A stretch of 36,913 nucleotides of DNA, taken from contig DATFPK010000105.1 in the NCBI GenBank assembly GCA_035264885.1, positions 1-36,913 of the forward strand, written 5' to 3'. The position numbers were made by a program, and so were the translations under genes. The notes beneath the pieces are model-generated. The model was not told the origin of the DNA and made no database searches. It saw nothing but the letters and a program-made list of their open reading frames with translations. Each line of letters opens with the position of its first letter. Position 1 is the first letter of the stretch. Origin of the DNA: DATFPK01 sp035264885. Its GTDB lineage: Bacteria > Actinomycetota > Thermoleophilia > Solirubrobacterales > 70-9. Shown piece by piece: positions 6,918 to 14,106 of this stretch.

Positions 6918-7687
6918 GCCGTCGGATGAGAGACCCGGCCGCGCGCGGACGCGGAGCGGAGCACGCGTCCGGTAATGGCTTGTTGCGGATGCGGGAGCTG
7001 GCCGAGGCATCGGGGGTGCCGGCGGGGACGATCAAGCACTACCTCCGCGAGGGGCTGCTTCCCGAGCCGGTCAAGACCAGCCGCAACATGGCCTATTACT
7101 CGCCCGAGTTCGTCGAGCGGATCAGGCTGATCAAACGGCTTCAGGAGGAGCGCTTCATGCCGTTGCGTGCGATCAGGACAGTGCTCGACGAGGGCCCCGA
7201 GCGTGCCCGGGCGCTGCTCGAGCTCGAGGACCGGATCGTCGAGCGGGCGCTGGCCGGGGAGCGGACGCGCACGAGCGCCGCCGAGGTGCGCGAGCGCTAC
7301 GGCGTGCCGAAGGAGGTGCTGGACCGCCTCGAGGAGCTCGAGGTGCTGAGCCCGAACTCGCGCGGCTACTCCCCGTCGGACGTGAAGATCATCGAGGCGA
7401 TCAGCCGCTTCCGAGCCGGCGGCTACGACGAAGAGATCGGCTTCACCGTCTACGACACGCTTCGCTACAAGCGCTCCCTCGAGGAGCTTGTCCGCGAGGA
7501 GGTCGATGTCGTGATGGAGCGCCTGGCGGGCAAGGTGGCGCCGGAGCGGGTCGCCGAGATGCTCCAGGACGGGGCCGAGCCGCTCAAGGACCTGATCGCC
7601 GCGCTTCACACCAAGCTGCTCGTCGCCGAGCTTGAAAGCCGTCGCGGCCGGGGCTACGGTGGCGACGGTGACTCGTCCGGCACCTAG
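6914..7687 (+). CDS. MerR family transcriptional regulator, extended
   Basis: A 257-residue regulator. The N-terminal winged helix is clear: LLRMRELAEASGVPAGTIKH, YLREGLLPEP, YYSPEFVERI, with a dimerisation helix after it. A second region, SAAEVRERYGVPKEVLDRL ... GYSPSDVKIIEAISRFRAGG (about residues 118-178), looks like a degenerate second MerR-like winged helix, and a further helical segment follows. Standard MerR proteins are nearer 110-150 residues. The GTG start overlaps the racemase stop; an ATG at 6926 is also possible. As the last gene of the acyl-CoA operon it is the likely regulator, as LiuR is for leucine catabolism, but the effector is unknown. Confidence 0.88.
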   Translation: MSRRMRDPAARGRGAEHASGNGLLRMRELAEASGVPAGTIKHYLREGLLPEPVKTSRNMAYYSPEFVERIRLIKRLQEERFMPLRAIRTVLDEGPERARALLELEDRIVERALAGERTRTSAAEVRERYGVPKEVLDRLEELEVLSPNSRGYSPSDVKIIEAISRFRAGGYDEEIGFTVYDTLRYKRSLEELVREEVDVVMERLAGKVAPERVAEMLQDGAEPLKDLIAALHTKLLVAELESRRGRGYGGDGDSSGT

Positions 7688-7701
7688 CGCGCTAGCGCGC
7701 T
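7686..7701. terminator. 16-bp perfect palindrome at the MerR stop codon
   Basis: AGCGCGCTAGCGCGCT is a perfect palindrome beginning inside the TAG stop of the MerR gene. It could act as a terminator hairpin or as a protein-binding site. There is no T tract after it. Confidence 0.35.
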
Positions 7702-8534
7702 CCTGGCTGCCCTAATCGTCGCCGTCCTCGCCTGCGGAGCCGGGGCGGCCTCAGCCACCAAGCGCGACGCCGCCGGCGCCAGCATCATCGGCGGCACTGC
7801 GGCGAACGAGAGTGACTACCCCTGGATGGCGACGCTGATCTTCCCCCGCTCGGAGCAGAACGCCTTCCGCGGCCAGTTCTGCGGCGGCTCGCTGATCGCG
7901 CCGCGGCGGGTGCTCACCGCTGCCCACTGCGTGCTCGGCTTCCGCCCGAGCCGGCTCGACGTGCTGGTCGGCTCCTACGACCTGCGCCGCGGTGACGGAG
8001 AGCGGATCCACGTCACCGGGGTCAGCCTCCACCCGTGGGGCACGGCCAGCATCGACCCCAGGTTCGGGCCACTCGTCGCGGAGCGCCGCCGGCGCCTGGT
8101 TCCAGGTCGGCACGGTCAGCTTCGGCGCCACCTGCGCCGACCCCCGCCACCCAGGCGTCTATGGCCGGATCGCCGAGATGCGCGGCTTCCTCTTCGACCC
8201 GCACCCGGTGCGACAGCCGGAGTTCCGAGGCAGGCCGCAGCTGGCCGGTGAGCCGCGGGTCGGCAACCGCCTGCGTTGCCGGGGGGCGAAGTGGTCGGGA
8301 GGGGGCCTGGAGTTCCGGTACGTCTGGGGCGTCAGGACTCCCGACCCCTTCCTGCCGCCGGGCGCGCCGCCGATCTTCGTGCCGGTGACGCGCGGGGAGC
8401 GCAAGGAGCCCTTCTTCAGACCGCGGAAGTCCGAGCGCGGCACGGCGCTGGCCTGCATGCAGGTGGGGGAGACCGACGGCGGCGTGATGACGACCCGCTC
8501 GCCTTACGTCGGACCTGTGCGCGCCGGCTCCTAG
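7688..8534 (+). pseudogene. decayed secreted trypsin-like (S1) protease
   Basis: Three pieces of an S1 protease are visible but no intact frame. (1) A signal peptide LLAALIVAVLACGAGAASA with no start codon in its frame; a possible start (GTG 7659 or 7668) is in another frame that stops at once. (2) From about 7778 the mature N-terminus IIGGTAANESDYPWMATLIF, then FCGGSLIAPRRVLTAAHCV with the catalytic His, ending near VSLHPWGT. (3) After a frame change near 8090, GAWFQVGTVSFG and CADPRHPGVYGRIAE, then a PQLAGEPRVGNRLRC segment resembling a secreted repeat domain. The catalytic Asp region and the GDSGG serine motif are gone, about 75-80 residues missing. Non-functional as a protease. This explains the otherwise gene-free 7.7-8.5 kb stretch. 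Confidence 0.8.
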
Positions 8535-8574
8535 CTCTACCTGCCACGCCGGGCCGGCGGCAGCGGACCAGTCC

Positions 8575-8606
8575 TATACTGACCTCACCGATTGACTCGT
8601 CAGTCA
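8575..8606 (+). promoter_or_regulatory. promoter and probable TetR operator of the nitrilase-TetR operon
   Basis: A -10-like TATACT (8575-8580) is followed by the interrupted palindrome TGACT-CGTC-AGTCA (8593-8606), which sits at or just after the expected transcription start. TetR dimers bind such short palindromes, and the second gene of the operon encodes a TetR protein, so autoregulation is likely. No -35 box was recognised. Confidence 0.5.
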
Positions 8607-8647
8607 GGCCGGACCGGGAGCCGGTGGTGGCGGGGCTCGGAGGAGAG

Positions 8648-9478
8648 ATGTTGCGCGCCGCAGCGGTACAGCTGAACTCGACAGGTCACGTGGACCGCAA
8701 CCTCGAGGCGGCCGAGCGACTGGTGCGCGCCGCCGCGGCCGACGGGGCCGAGCTGATCGCGCTACCTGAGAAGTGGAACCTCCTTGCCGGCGGCGAAGAG
8801 CTCCTCGCCGGCGCCGAGGCGCTCGACGGACCCAGCCTCAGCGCCGCCCGTGACTGGGCTCGCCGGCTCGGTGTCCACCTGCTCGCCGGCAGCATCGCCG
8901 AGCGCCATGGGGACCGAGCGCGCAACACCTCGGTGCTGATCGACCCGCACGGCGAGGACGTCGCGGTCTACCGCAAGATCCACATGTTCGACGTCGAGGT
9001 CGGCGGCGTCTCCTACCGCGAGTCCGAGCACGAGGATGCCGGCGAGGAGATCGTCACCGCGGCGCTCGGCGACCTGATCGCCGGGCTGACCGTCTGTTAC
9101 GACCTCCGCTTTCCCGAGCTCTACCGGATCCTCGCGGTCCGCGGCGCCCGCGTGATCACGATCCCGTCAGCCTTCACCCTCGCCACCGGCAGGGATCATT
9201 GGGAGGTGCTGCTGCGGGCGCGGGCGGTCGAGAACCAGGTCTTCGTCGTCGCCCCGAACCAGGTCGGCGAGGCGCCCCCGCACTACCACTCGTTCGGGCG
9301 GTCGATGATCGTCGACCCCTGGGGGGTCGTCCTCGCGACGGCCCCGGACGAGGAGTGCTTCGTCGCCGCCGACCTCGACATCGCCGCGCAGGAGCGTGTC
9401 CGCGAGAAGCTGCCGTCCCTGGCCAACCGCCGCCCGGCCGCATATGTCTGGCCGCAGCTCCAGGAGGCGGGCGCCTGA
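8648..9478 (+). CDS. nitrilase-superfamily amidohydrolase (Nit1/Nit2-like)
   Basis: A 276-residue C-N hydrolase. The Glu-Lys-Cys triad is readable: Glu in LIALPEKWNLL, Lys in VYRKIHMFDVE, and Cys in LTVCYDLRFPELYR. The Nit1/Nit2 pattern FDVEV and the CYDLRFPELYR block place it with deaminated-glutathione amidase and omega-amidase rather than true nitrilases, so hydrolysis of an amide of a dicarboxylic or keto acid is likely. The ATG at 8648 has a strong GGAGGAGAG just upstream; longer readings of the frame have no support. The stop overlaps the TetR start (TGATG), giving a coupled two-gene operon. Confidence 0.92.
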   Translation: MLRAAAVQLNSTGHVDRNLEAAERLVRAAAADGAELIALPEKWNLLAGGEELLAGAEALDGPSLSAARDWARRLGVHLLAGSIAERHGDRARNTSVLIDPHGEDVAVYRKIHMFDVEVGGVSYRESEHEDAGEEIVTAALGDLIAGLTVCYDLRFPELYRILAVRGARVITIPSAFTLATGRDHWEVLLRARAVENQVFVVAPNQVGEAPPHYHSFGRSMIVDPWGVVLATAPDEECFVAADLDIAAQERVREKLPSLANRRPAAYVWPQLQEAGA

Positions 9479-10083
9479 TGGCGCAAACGGCGACCGCGGA
9501 CAAGCGCCGGCAGATCCTCGACGCGGCGGTGCGGGTCTTCGCCCGCCAGGGCTTCCACTCCACCCGGGTCTCCGACATCGCCGACGAGGCCGGGGTCGCC
9601 TACGGCCTCGTCTACCACTACTTCTCCTCCAAGGAGGAGGTCCTGGACGAGATGTTCACCGAGCGCTGGTCGCTCCTGCTCGCGGCGATCGACGAGGCCG
9701 ACCGCAGCGACGCTGCGCCCCGCGACAAGCTCGGCGCGGTCGCCGCCTTCATCATCGACTCCTACCGTTACGACCCCGAGCTGATGAAGGTGATCATCGT
9801 CGAGGTGACGCGCGCGGCGAACTCGTTCGGCCGTACCCACCTGGCCCAGATCCGCAAGGCCTACGCCTCGATCGCCAAGCTCGTCGCCGACGGCCAGGAG
9901 AGCGGCGACTTCCGCCGAGACGTCGATCCGCAGTTCGCGTCGATGACGTTCTACGGCGCGATCGAGCAGCTCCTCTCGGGGTGGATCTTCGAGCTGATCC
10001 CCTCGGCCGACACCGACTTCGAGGGCGCGAAGCGGCTGGTCGTCGAGGCGATCTGCGACGGACTGCAGCCGCGCGCCCGGTGA
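9478..10083 (+). CDS. TetR/AcrR family transcriptional regulator
   Basis: A 201-residue protein with the TetR N-terminal helix-turn-helix: RRQILDAAVRVFARQGFHST, RVSDIADEAGVAYGLVYHYF, SSKEEVLDEMF. The C-terminal ligand domain resembles the fatty acid-responsive FadR/YsiA group (a tentative impression). It is translationally coupled to the nitrilase gene and probably binds the palindrome at 8593-8606. A longer in-frame reading starting inside the nitrilase gene is not credible, since the homology begins at the ATG at 9478. Confidence 0.93.
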   Translation: MAQTATADKRRQILDAAVRVFARQGFHSTRVSDIADEAGVAYGLVYHYFSSKEEVLDEMFTERWSLLLAAIDEADRSDAAPRDKLGAVAAFIIDSYRYDPELMKVIIVEVTRAANSFGRTHLAQIRKAYASIAKLVADGQESGDFRRDVDPQFASMTFYGAIEQLLSGWIFELIPSADTDFEGAKRLVVEAICDGLQPRAR

Positions 10084-10137
10084 CCGGCGTCGCCTTGGTG
10101 GTTTACTCACCGGGTCCGGAAGGGAAGCTCGGAACAG

Positions 10138-10272
10138 GTGGATAACGAAATCGTCAGAAGGCTGGTCTGGTCGGGTCTGCTGGCCGCGACCGGCGCGATC
10201 GCCAGCATCGTCGCCGCCCGCGCCTCCTCGCTGATCTACCGGCGGATCTTCGACGAGGACCCGCCCGACTGA
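10138..10272 (+). CDS. small single-pass membrane protein
   Basis: A 44-residue frame from GTG to TGA: a polar start DNEIVRRLVW, one hydrophobic segment SGLLAATGAIASIVAARA, and a charged tail YRRIFDEDPPD. It lies 3 bp before the Holin-X gene and shares its direction. Similar tiny membrane proteins commonly precede Holin-X/DUF3618 genes in actinobacteria. The protein is too short for firm family assignment. Confidence 0.6.
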   Translation: MDNEIVRRLVWSGLLAATGAIASIVAARASSLIYRRIFDEDPPD

Positions 10273-10275
10273 TCG

Positions 10276-10773
10276 ATGGCAACCCCTGGCGCGACACCAC
10301 CGCCCCGCGACCCGTCGCAGAAGTCCGTCGGCGAGCTGGTCTTCGAGGTAACGGAGCGCACATCCGGCCTGATCCGCGAGGAGATCGAGCTCGCCAAGAC
10401 CGAGGTCACCGAGAAGGTCGGCAAGCTGATCCGCGGGTCGATCGTCGGGGCCGTCGCCGGAGTCTTCGCCTTCCTCGCTCTGATCCTGATCATGCACGGC
10501 ATCGCCTGGCTGATCACCGACCTCTTCTTCGACGACAACGTCTGGGCCGGCTTCCTGATCGAGGCGGCATTCTTCCTGCTGGTCGCCGCGATCGCCGGGC
10601 TGGTCGCATACAAGTCCGTGCAGGCCGGGGCTCCGCCGACGCCGGACGCCGCGATCGAGGAGGCCAAGCGCACCCGCGCGATCCTCGAGGGAGGCGGGTC
10701 CGATGCCGGCGCTGCGACCCGGGCAACCACCCGCGCGACCGTGCCGGCGAGCCCCGAGAGGGAGGACTCGTGA
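10276..10773 (+). CDS. Holin-X / phage holin superfamily III-like membrane protein
   Basis: A 165-residue protein with the arrangement of the actinobacterial Holin-X family (PF07332-like). An amphipathic N-terminal segment SVGELVFEVTERTSGLIREE comes first, then IELAKTEVTEKV, two transmembrane helices (GAVAGVFAFLALILIMHGIA and a second at FLLVAAIAGLVAY) and a low-complexity tail. Despite the family name this is a chromosomal envelope protein; nothing else phage-like is nearby. It overlaps the next gene by 4 bp (GTGA). Confidence 0.85.
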   Translation: MATPGATPPPRDPSQKSVGELVFEVTERTSGLIREEIELAKTEVTEKVGKLIRGSIVGAVAGVFAFLALILIMHGIAWLITDLFFDDNVWAGFLIEAAFFLLVAAIAGLVAYKSVQAGAPPTPDAAIEEAKRTRAILEGGGSDAGAATRATTRATVPASPEREDS

Positions 10774-11036
10774 GCGAGATCGAGCCGCGAAGCCAGGGTG
10801 AGGTCGCCCGCTCCACCGCCGCGGCCGGCCGCCCCCGCACCTCGCACGAGATCCGCCGCGACATCGAGGTCCAGCGGACCGAGCTCGGCGTCTCGGTCGA
10901 AGCGCTCCGCGACCGGGTCTCGGATCTGACCGACTGGCGACGCCAGCTCCGCGAGCACCGTCAGGAGCTGATCGTCGGAGCCGCCGCGGCCGGGTTCGTG
11001 ATCGGCGGCATCATCGCCCTCCGCCGCCGCCGCTAG
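10770..11036 (+). CDS. DUF3618 family protein
   Basis: An 88-residue protein with the DUF3618 core: TSHEIRRDIEVQRTELGVSV, EALRDRVSDL, then a C-terminal hydrophobic segment ELIVGAAAAGFVIGGIIAL ending RRRR. The family usually sits beside Holin-X proteins, as here, and is predicted to be a coiled-coil-plus-membrane-anchor protein of unknown function. The GTG start overlaps the Holin-X stop. Confidence 0.85.
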   Translation: MSEIEPRSQGEVARSTAAAGRPRTSHEIRRDIEVQRTELGVSVEALRDRVSDLTDWRRQLREHRQELIVGAAAAGFVIGGIIALRRRR

Positions 11037-11085
11037 GCGCAAACCCCGCCCTCGGCGGCTGCCGGTCGCTGTCCGACACCCGCCG

Positions 11086-11091
11086 TAGCCT
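11086..11091 (+). promoter_or_regulatory. -10 box (TAGCCT) of the AI-2E-type permease gene
   Basis: TAGCCT lies 9 nt before the ATG at 11101, and no Shine-Dalgarno is visible. This fits a leaderless or near-leaderless transcript. Confidence 0.4.
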
Positions 11092-11100
11092 CGCGTCGCG

Positions 11101-12168
11101 ATGGCCGCCGCAGGCGCCAAGATCCCGCCCGCGCGCGAGATCGTCAGGCTGGTGCTGACGGTCGTCGCGACGCTCGCCCTCCTCTACCTGCTCTACCGGC
11201 TGCGCAGCGTCATCGGCCTGGTTCTGATCGCCGTCTTCTTCGCCCTCGCGATCGCACCCGCGGTCAACTGGCTCGACGACCAGAAGGTCCCGCGCTGGCT
11301 GGCGATTCTGCTCGTCTACCTCGGCATGGCCGGCGGCATCTTCGGGATCGGCCTCCTCGTCGTGCCGCCGCTGGTCGACGGGGTGAACGAGCTGTCGGAG
11401 AACCTGGGGGGCTACCTCGACGACCTGCGTGAGAACGAGACCTTTGCGGAGTACGACGACAAGTACGACATCACGGAGAATCTGCAGGAGCAGGCGAACA
11501 ACCTGCCGAGCCGGCTCGGCGACGCGGCGGGGACGCTGCGGGACGTCACGGTGGGGGTCTTCGCCCGCTTCGTGCAGCTCTTCTCGATCCTGGTGATCAC
11601 CTTCTTCCTGCTTATGGACGGCCACCGGATCCTCGACTTCGGCTACAGGCAGATGTCGCCGCTGCGCGAGGGCCGCCTGCGCGCGCTCGCTTCCGACATC
11701 TCGGATGCGATCAGCGGCTATGTCTTCGGCAACTTCGTGATCAGCATCCTGGCGGGGATCGTCACCTTCGTGACCCTGACGATCCTCGACATCCCGTTCG
11801 CGGTGCCGTTGGCGGTGCTGTTCGCCTTCTTCGACCTGATCCCCCTGATCGGCGCCACCCTCGGCGGGATCCTGGTCGGGATCGTCGTCGCGTTCGTCTC
11901 GTTCCCGGTCGGGCTGCTGATCTGGGTCGGCGTCCTGATCGTCTACCAGCAGATCGAGAACAACATGATCCAGCCCTACGTCTACGGGCGGACGGTCCAG
12001 ATCCACCCCCTGGTGGTGATCGTCGCCGTTCTGATCGGCTCGGCTCTGCTCGGGATCCTCGGTGCGCTGATCGCGATCCCGGCAGCGGCGGCATTCCAGA
12101 GCGTGGTCCGCGACTGGTGGCGCTATCGCCAGGAACAACCGCCGATCACCGCTCCCGGCGCCGGCTAG
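11101..12168 (+). CDS. AI-2E family transporter (TqsA/PerM-type permease)
   Basis: A 355-residue polytopic membrane protein with the family layout: two or three N-terminal helices (LVLTVVATLALLYLLYRL; LVLIAVFFALAIAPAVNWL), a soluble loop of about 90 residues, then the conserved C-terminal block AVPLAVLFAFFDLIPLIGAT, GILVGIVVAF and QQIENNMIQPYVYGRTVQIH. Family members export autoinducer-2 or act as cation antiporters; the substrate here is unknown. Its TAG stop overlaps, on a CTAG palindrome, the stop of the convergent deformylase gene. Confidence 0.93.
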   Translation: MAAAGAKIPPAREIVRLVLTVVATLALLYLLYRLRSVIGLVLIAVFFALAIAPAVNWLDDQKVPRWLAILLVYLGMAGGIFGIGLLVVPPLVDGVNELSENLGGYLDDLRENETFAEYDDKYDITENLQEQANNLPSRLGDAAGTLRDVTVGVFARFVQLFSILVITFFLLMDGHRILDFGYRQMSPLREGRLRALASDISDAISGYVFGNFVISILAGIVTFVTLTILDIPFAVPLAVLFAFFDLIPLIGATLGGILVGIVVAFVSFPVGLLIWVGVLIVYQQIENNMIQPYVYGRTVQIHPLVVIVAVLIGSALLGILGALIAIPAAAAFQSVVRDWWRYRQEQPPITAPGAG

Positions 12169-12647
12169 CCGTAGCTCCTGCGCCGGAAGAGGTCGTCGAC
12201 GAGGGACTCGACCCGGTCGAGGAACAGGATTCCATCGAGGTGGTCGATCTCGTGCAGGAGGCAGCGGGCCTCGAACCCGCGGCTCTCGACCCGGCCGCCC
12301 GCGTGTTCGACGACCACGCCGGTCGCCCGCCGCACGTTTGCGGTCAGGTCGGGGAGGCTGAGGCAGCCCTCTCGGGCGACCTCCGACCCCTCGCTCTCGA
12401 CGACCCGCGGGTTGACGAGGACCAGCAGGCCGTTGTCGGTCTCGGCCTTCGGGTGGCCCCGGACGTCGACCACGGCGACCCGGGTCAGCTCGCCCACCTG
12501 GGGTGCCGCGATCCCGACGCAGCGCTCGAACGAGCGCATCGTCTCGACGAGATCGCCGGCGATCCGGTCGGCGCCGTGCCCCTGCGCCGGCGCGCAGACC
12601 TGCTTCAGCGCCGGGTCCGGGTAGCGGAGGACCTCGCGGAGGGCCAA
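12165..12647 (-). CDS. def: peptide deformylase
   Basis: Removes the N-formyl group from nascent proteins. All three family motifs are present in 160 residues: GIAAPQVG (45-52), EGCLSLP (93-99) and HEIDH (132-136), so the metal ligands are C95, H132 and H136. Motif 1 reads GIAAPQVG instead of the usual GxGLAAxQ. The start is a TTG at 12647 with no clear Shine-Dalgarno; no ATG or GTG fits. It lies 19 bp downstream of the ACT-domain gene and probably shares its transcript. Its stop overlaps that of the convergent permease gene. Confidence 0.93.
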   Translation of the reverse strand: MALREVLRYPDPALKQVCAPAQGHGADRIAGDLVETMRSFERCVGIAAPQVGELTRVAVVDVRGHPKAETDNGLLVLVNPRVVESEGSEVAREGCLSLPDLTANVRRATGVVVEHAGGRVESRGFEARCLLHEIDHLDGILFLDRVESLVDDLFRRRSYG

Positions 12648-12666
12648 CGCTAGGAGGGGCCGCCCA

Positions 12667-13191
12667 CTAGAGCGCTTCCGCCTCGAGCTCGCGCAGGCTG
12701 ACCTCGACCCGGGAGCGTTCCGCCACCGCCTCGAGGTCCTCGACCAGGCCTCCGGCGTCGCCCGGGACCGCGACCTCCATGACCATCACGTAGACGGCAT
12801 CCTCGCCTTCGCCGGTGCGCCGGGTCTTCAGGTCGGAGATGTTCGCCTCCCGCTGCGCCAGCGCCTCGGCGACGGCGTGGACGATCCCGGGGTGGTCGGC
12901 GCCGTAGACGGTGAGGACATGGGTCGGCCCGGGGGTGGGGCCCAAGCCGGTCAGGGAGCTGACCGAGATGCCCTCCATCCCGAGCTGGACGGCGACGGCG
13001 CCGAGCCGGTCCTCGAGCTCCGCCTGTCCGATCGAATCAGGCACCGAGACGATCAGCATCACGGCGAAGTGGCCGTGGAGGATCGACATCTGGGAGTCGT
13101 CGATGTTGCCGCCGAGATCGAGGAGGGCGCCACTGATCGCGGCGACGATCCCGGGCCGGTCGCGGCCGATCGCGCTGACGGCGTAGTCCAC
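12667..13191 (-). CDS. tandem ACT-domain protein (GcvR-like)
   Basis: A 174-residue protein of two ACT domains. The first is VSAIGRDRPGIVAAISGALL ... NIDDSQMSILHGHF; the second is LTVYGADHPGIVHAVAEALA ... ANISDLKTRRTG. Stand-alone double-ACT proteins bind amino acids and regulate metabolism; GcvR controls the glycine cleavage system. The GTG at 13191 was chosen because homology starts there. It lies just 4 bp after the DegV stop, so a DegV-ACT-deformylase operon is likely. The longer open frame upstream lies within DegV and is not real. Confidence 0.85.
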   Translation of the reverse strand: MDYAVSAIGRDRPGIVAAISGALLDLGGNIDDSQMSILHGHFAVMLIVSVPDSIGQAELEDRLGAVAVQLGMEGISVSSLTGLGPTPGPTHVLTVYGADHPGIVHAVAEALAQREANISDLKTRRTGEGEDAVYVMVMEVAVPGDAGGLVEDLEAVAERSRVEVSLRELEAEAL

Positions 13192-13195
13192 GCGG

Positions 13196-14071
13196 CTACT
13201 CAAGCACGGAGACCGGCACGCTGCCGACGCCGAGGACTCCCGGTCCCACGTGGGCGCCGATGACCGGACCGATCTCGGAGACGAACACCGGGTCGCGGCC
13301 GAAGATCTCGCGGCAGTCGGTCGCGAGCGACTCGGCGGCTTCCGGGTCCCGGATGTGCTGGACGACCCAGGCGTCGGCCCCCGACTCGTGGCGCTGGCGG
13401 GCGTAGTCGCGCAGGCGCCCGATCGCGCGGCCCCGTGTCCGCACCTTCTCAACCGGGGTTATCTCGCTCTCCAGCGTGAGGATCGGCTTGATCTTCAGGG
13501 CCGATCCGACCAGGGCGCTGGCGGCGCCGATCCGGCCGCCCCGTCGCAGATACTCGAGCGTGTCCACCGCGAACCAGATCTTCAGGTTGGATCGCGCTTC
13601 GTTCACGCGGGCCACGATCTCCTCGGCGTCGGCTCCCGAGGCCTGGGCCCGGGCTCCCGCGAGGGCGCAGAGCCCGAGCGCCCCCGCCGCGGTCCGGGAG
13701 TCGACGACGGTGATCCGCTCGCCGCCCTTGCCGTCGTCGATCAGGCGCTGGCGCGCCTGACCGGCGGCCTCGCAGGTGCCGGAGATGCCGGCGGAGAGGT
13801 GCACCGAGACGACCTCGGCGCCGGTGTCGAGCAGCGGCTCGTAGACCTCGACGAAGTCCCCCACCGAGGGCTGCGAGGTGCTGGCGCCGGAGTCGGACGC
13901 CCGGAGGCGCTCGTAGAACGAGGCGTAGTCGTCGACCTCCGACTCGGCCTCCTGCTCGCCGCCCACGCTCACGTAGAGGCTGACCACCTCGATGCCGTGG
14001 GCATCGATCATGTCCTGCGGGAGGTACGCGGTCGAATCCGTGACCACCGCGGTGCGGGCGCCGGAATTCAC
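13196..14071 (-). CDS. DegV family fatty acid-binding protein
   Basis: About 291 residues with the DegV pattern: AVVTDSTAYLP at the N-terminus, STSQPSVGDF, the fatty-acid-site segment LSAGISGTCEAA, then VDTLEYLRRGGRIG and LKIKPILTL. Homologues bind fatty acids, and FakB proteins deliver them to a fatty acid kinase; no FakA is in the window. Several in-frame GTGs exist (14101, 14089, 14071). I prefer 14071 because conserved sequence follows at once and a TAGAAC box lies 8 nt upstream. Confidence 0.9.
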   Translation of the reverse strand: MNSGARTAVVTDSTAYLPQDMIDAHGIEVVSLYVSVGGEQEAESEVDDYASFYERLRASDSGASTSQPSVGDFVEVYEPLLDTGAEVVSVHLSAGISGTCEAAGQARQRLIDDGKGGERITVVDSRTAAGALGLCALAGARAQASGADAEEIVARVNEARSNLKIWFAVDTLEYLRRGGRIGAASALVGSALKIKPILTLESEITPVEKVRTRGRAIGRLRDYARQRHESGADAWVVQHIRDPEAAESLATDCREIFGRDPVFVSEIGPVIGAHVGPGVLGVGSVPVSVLE

Positions 14072-14079
14072 CGGGGCCG

Positions 14080-14098
14080 GTTCTATCACTCGTAGGAT
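14080..14098. promoter_or_regulatory. back-to-back -10 boxes of degV and the divergent epimerase gene
   Basis: On the forward strand TAGGAT (14093-14098) ends 8 nt before the ATG at 14107. On the reverse strand TAGAAC (14085-14080) ends 8 nt before the GTG at 14071. The boxes are 7 bp apart, so each promoter's upstream half lies within the other's gene and the two polymerases cannot bind together. Both transcripts would be leaderless. Confidence 0.5.
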
Positions 14099-14106
14099 CA
14101 CCCCGT

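Noticed and set aside
8276..8647. N-terminal extension of the nitrilase reading frame
   Set aside because: Sequence before 8648 is a shadow of the protease pseudogene. The strong GGAGGAGAG and the start of homology both place the start at 8648.
10276..10773. Prophage remnant, based on the Holin-X protein
   Set aside because: This family is chromosomal in actinobacteria and often sits beside DUF3618; no capsid, tail, integrase or lysis genes are near.
10900..10960. GACCGACTGGCGACG in the DUF3618 gene as another heptamer repeat
   Set aside because: Only about one and a half units match and they are ordinary codons of a conserved protein.
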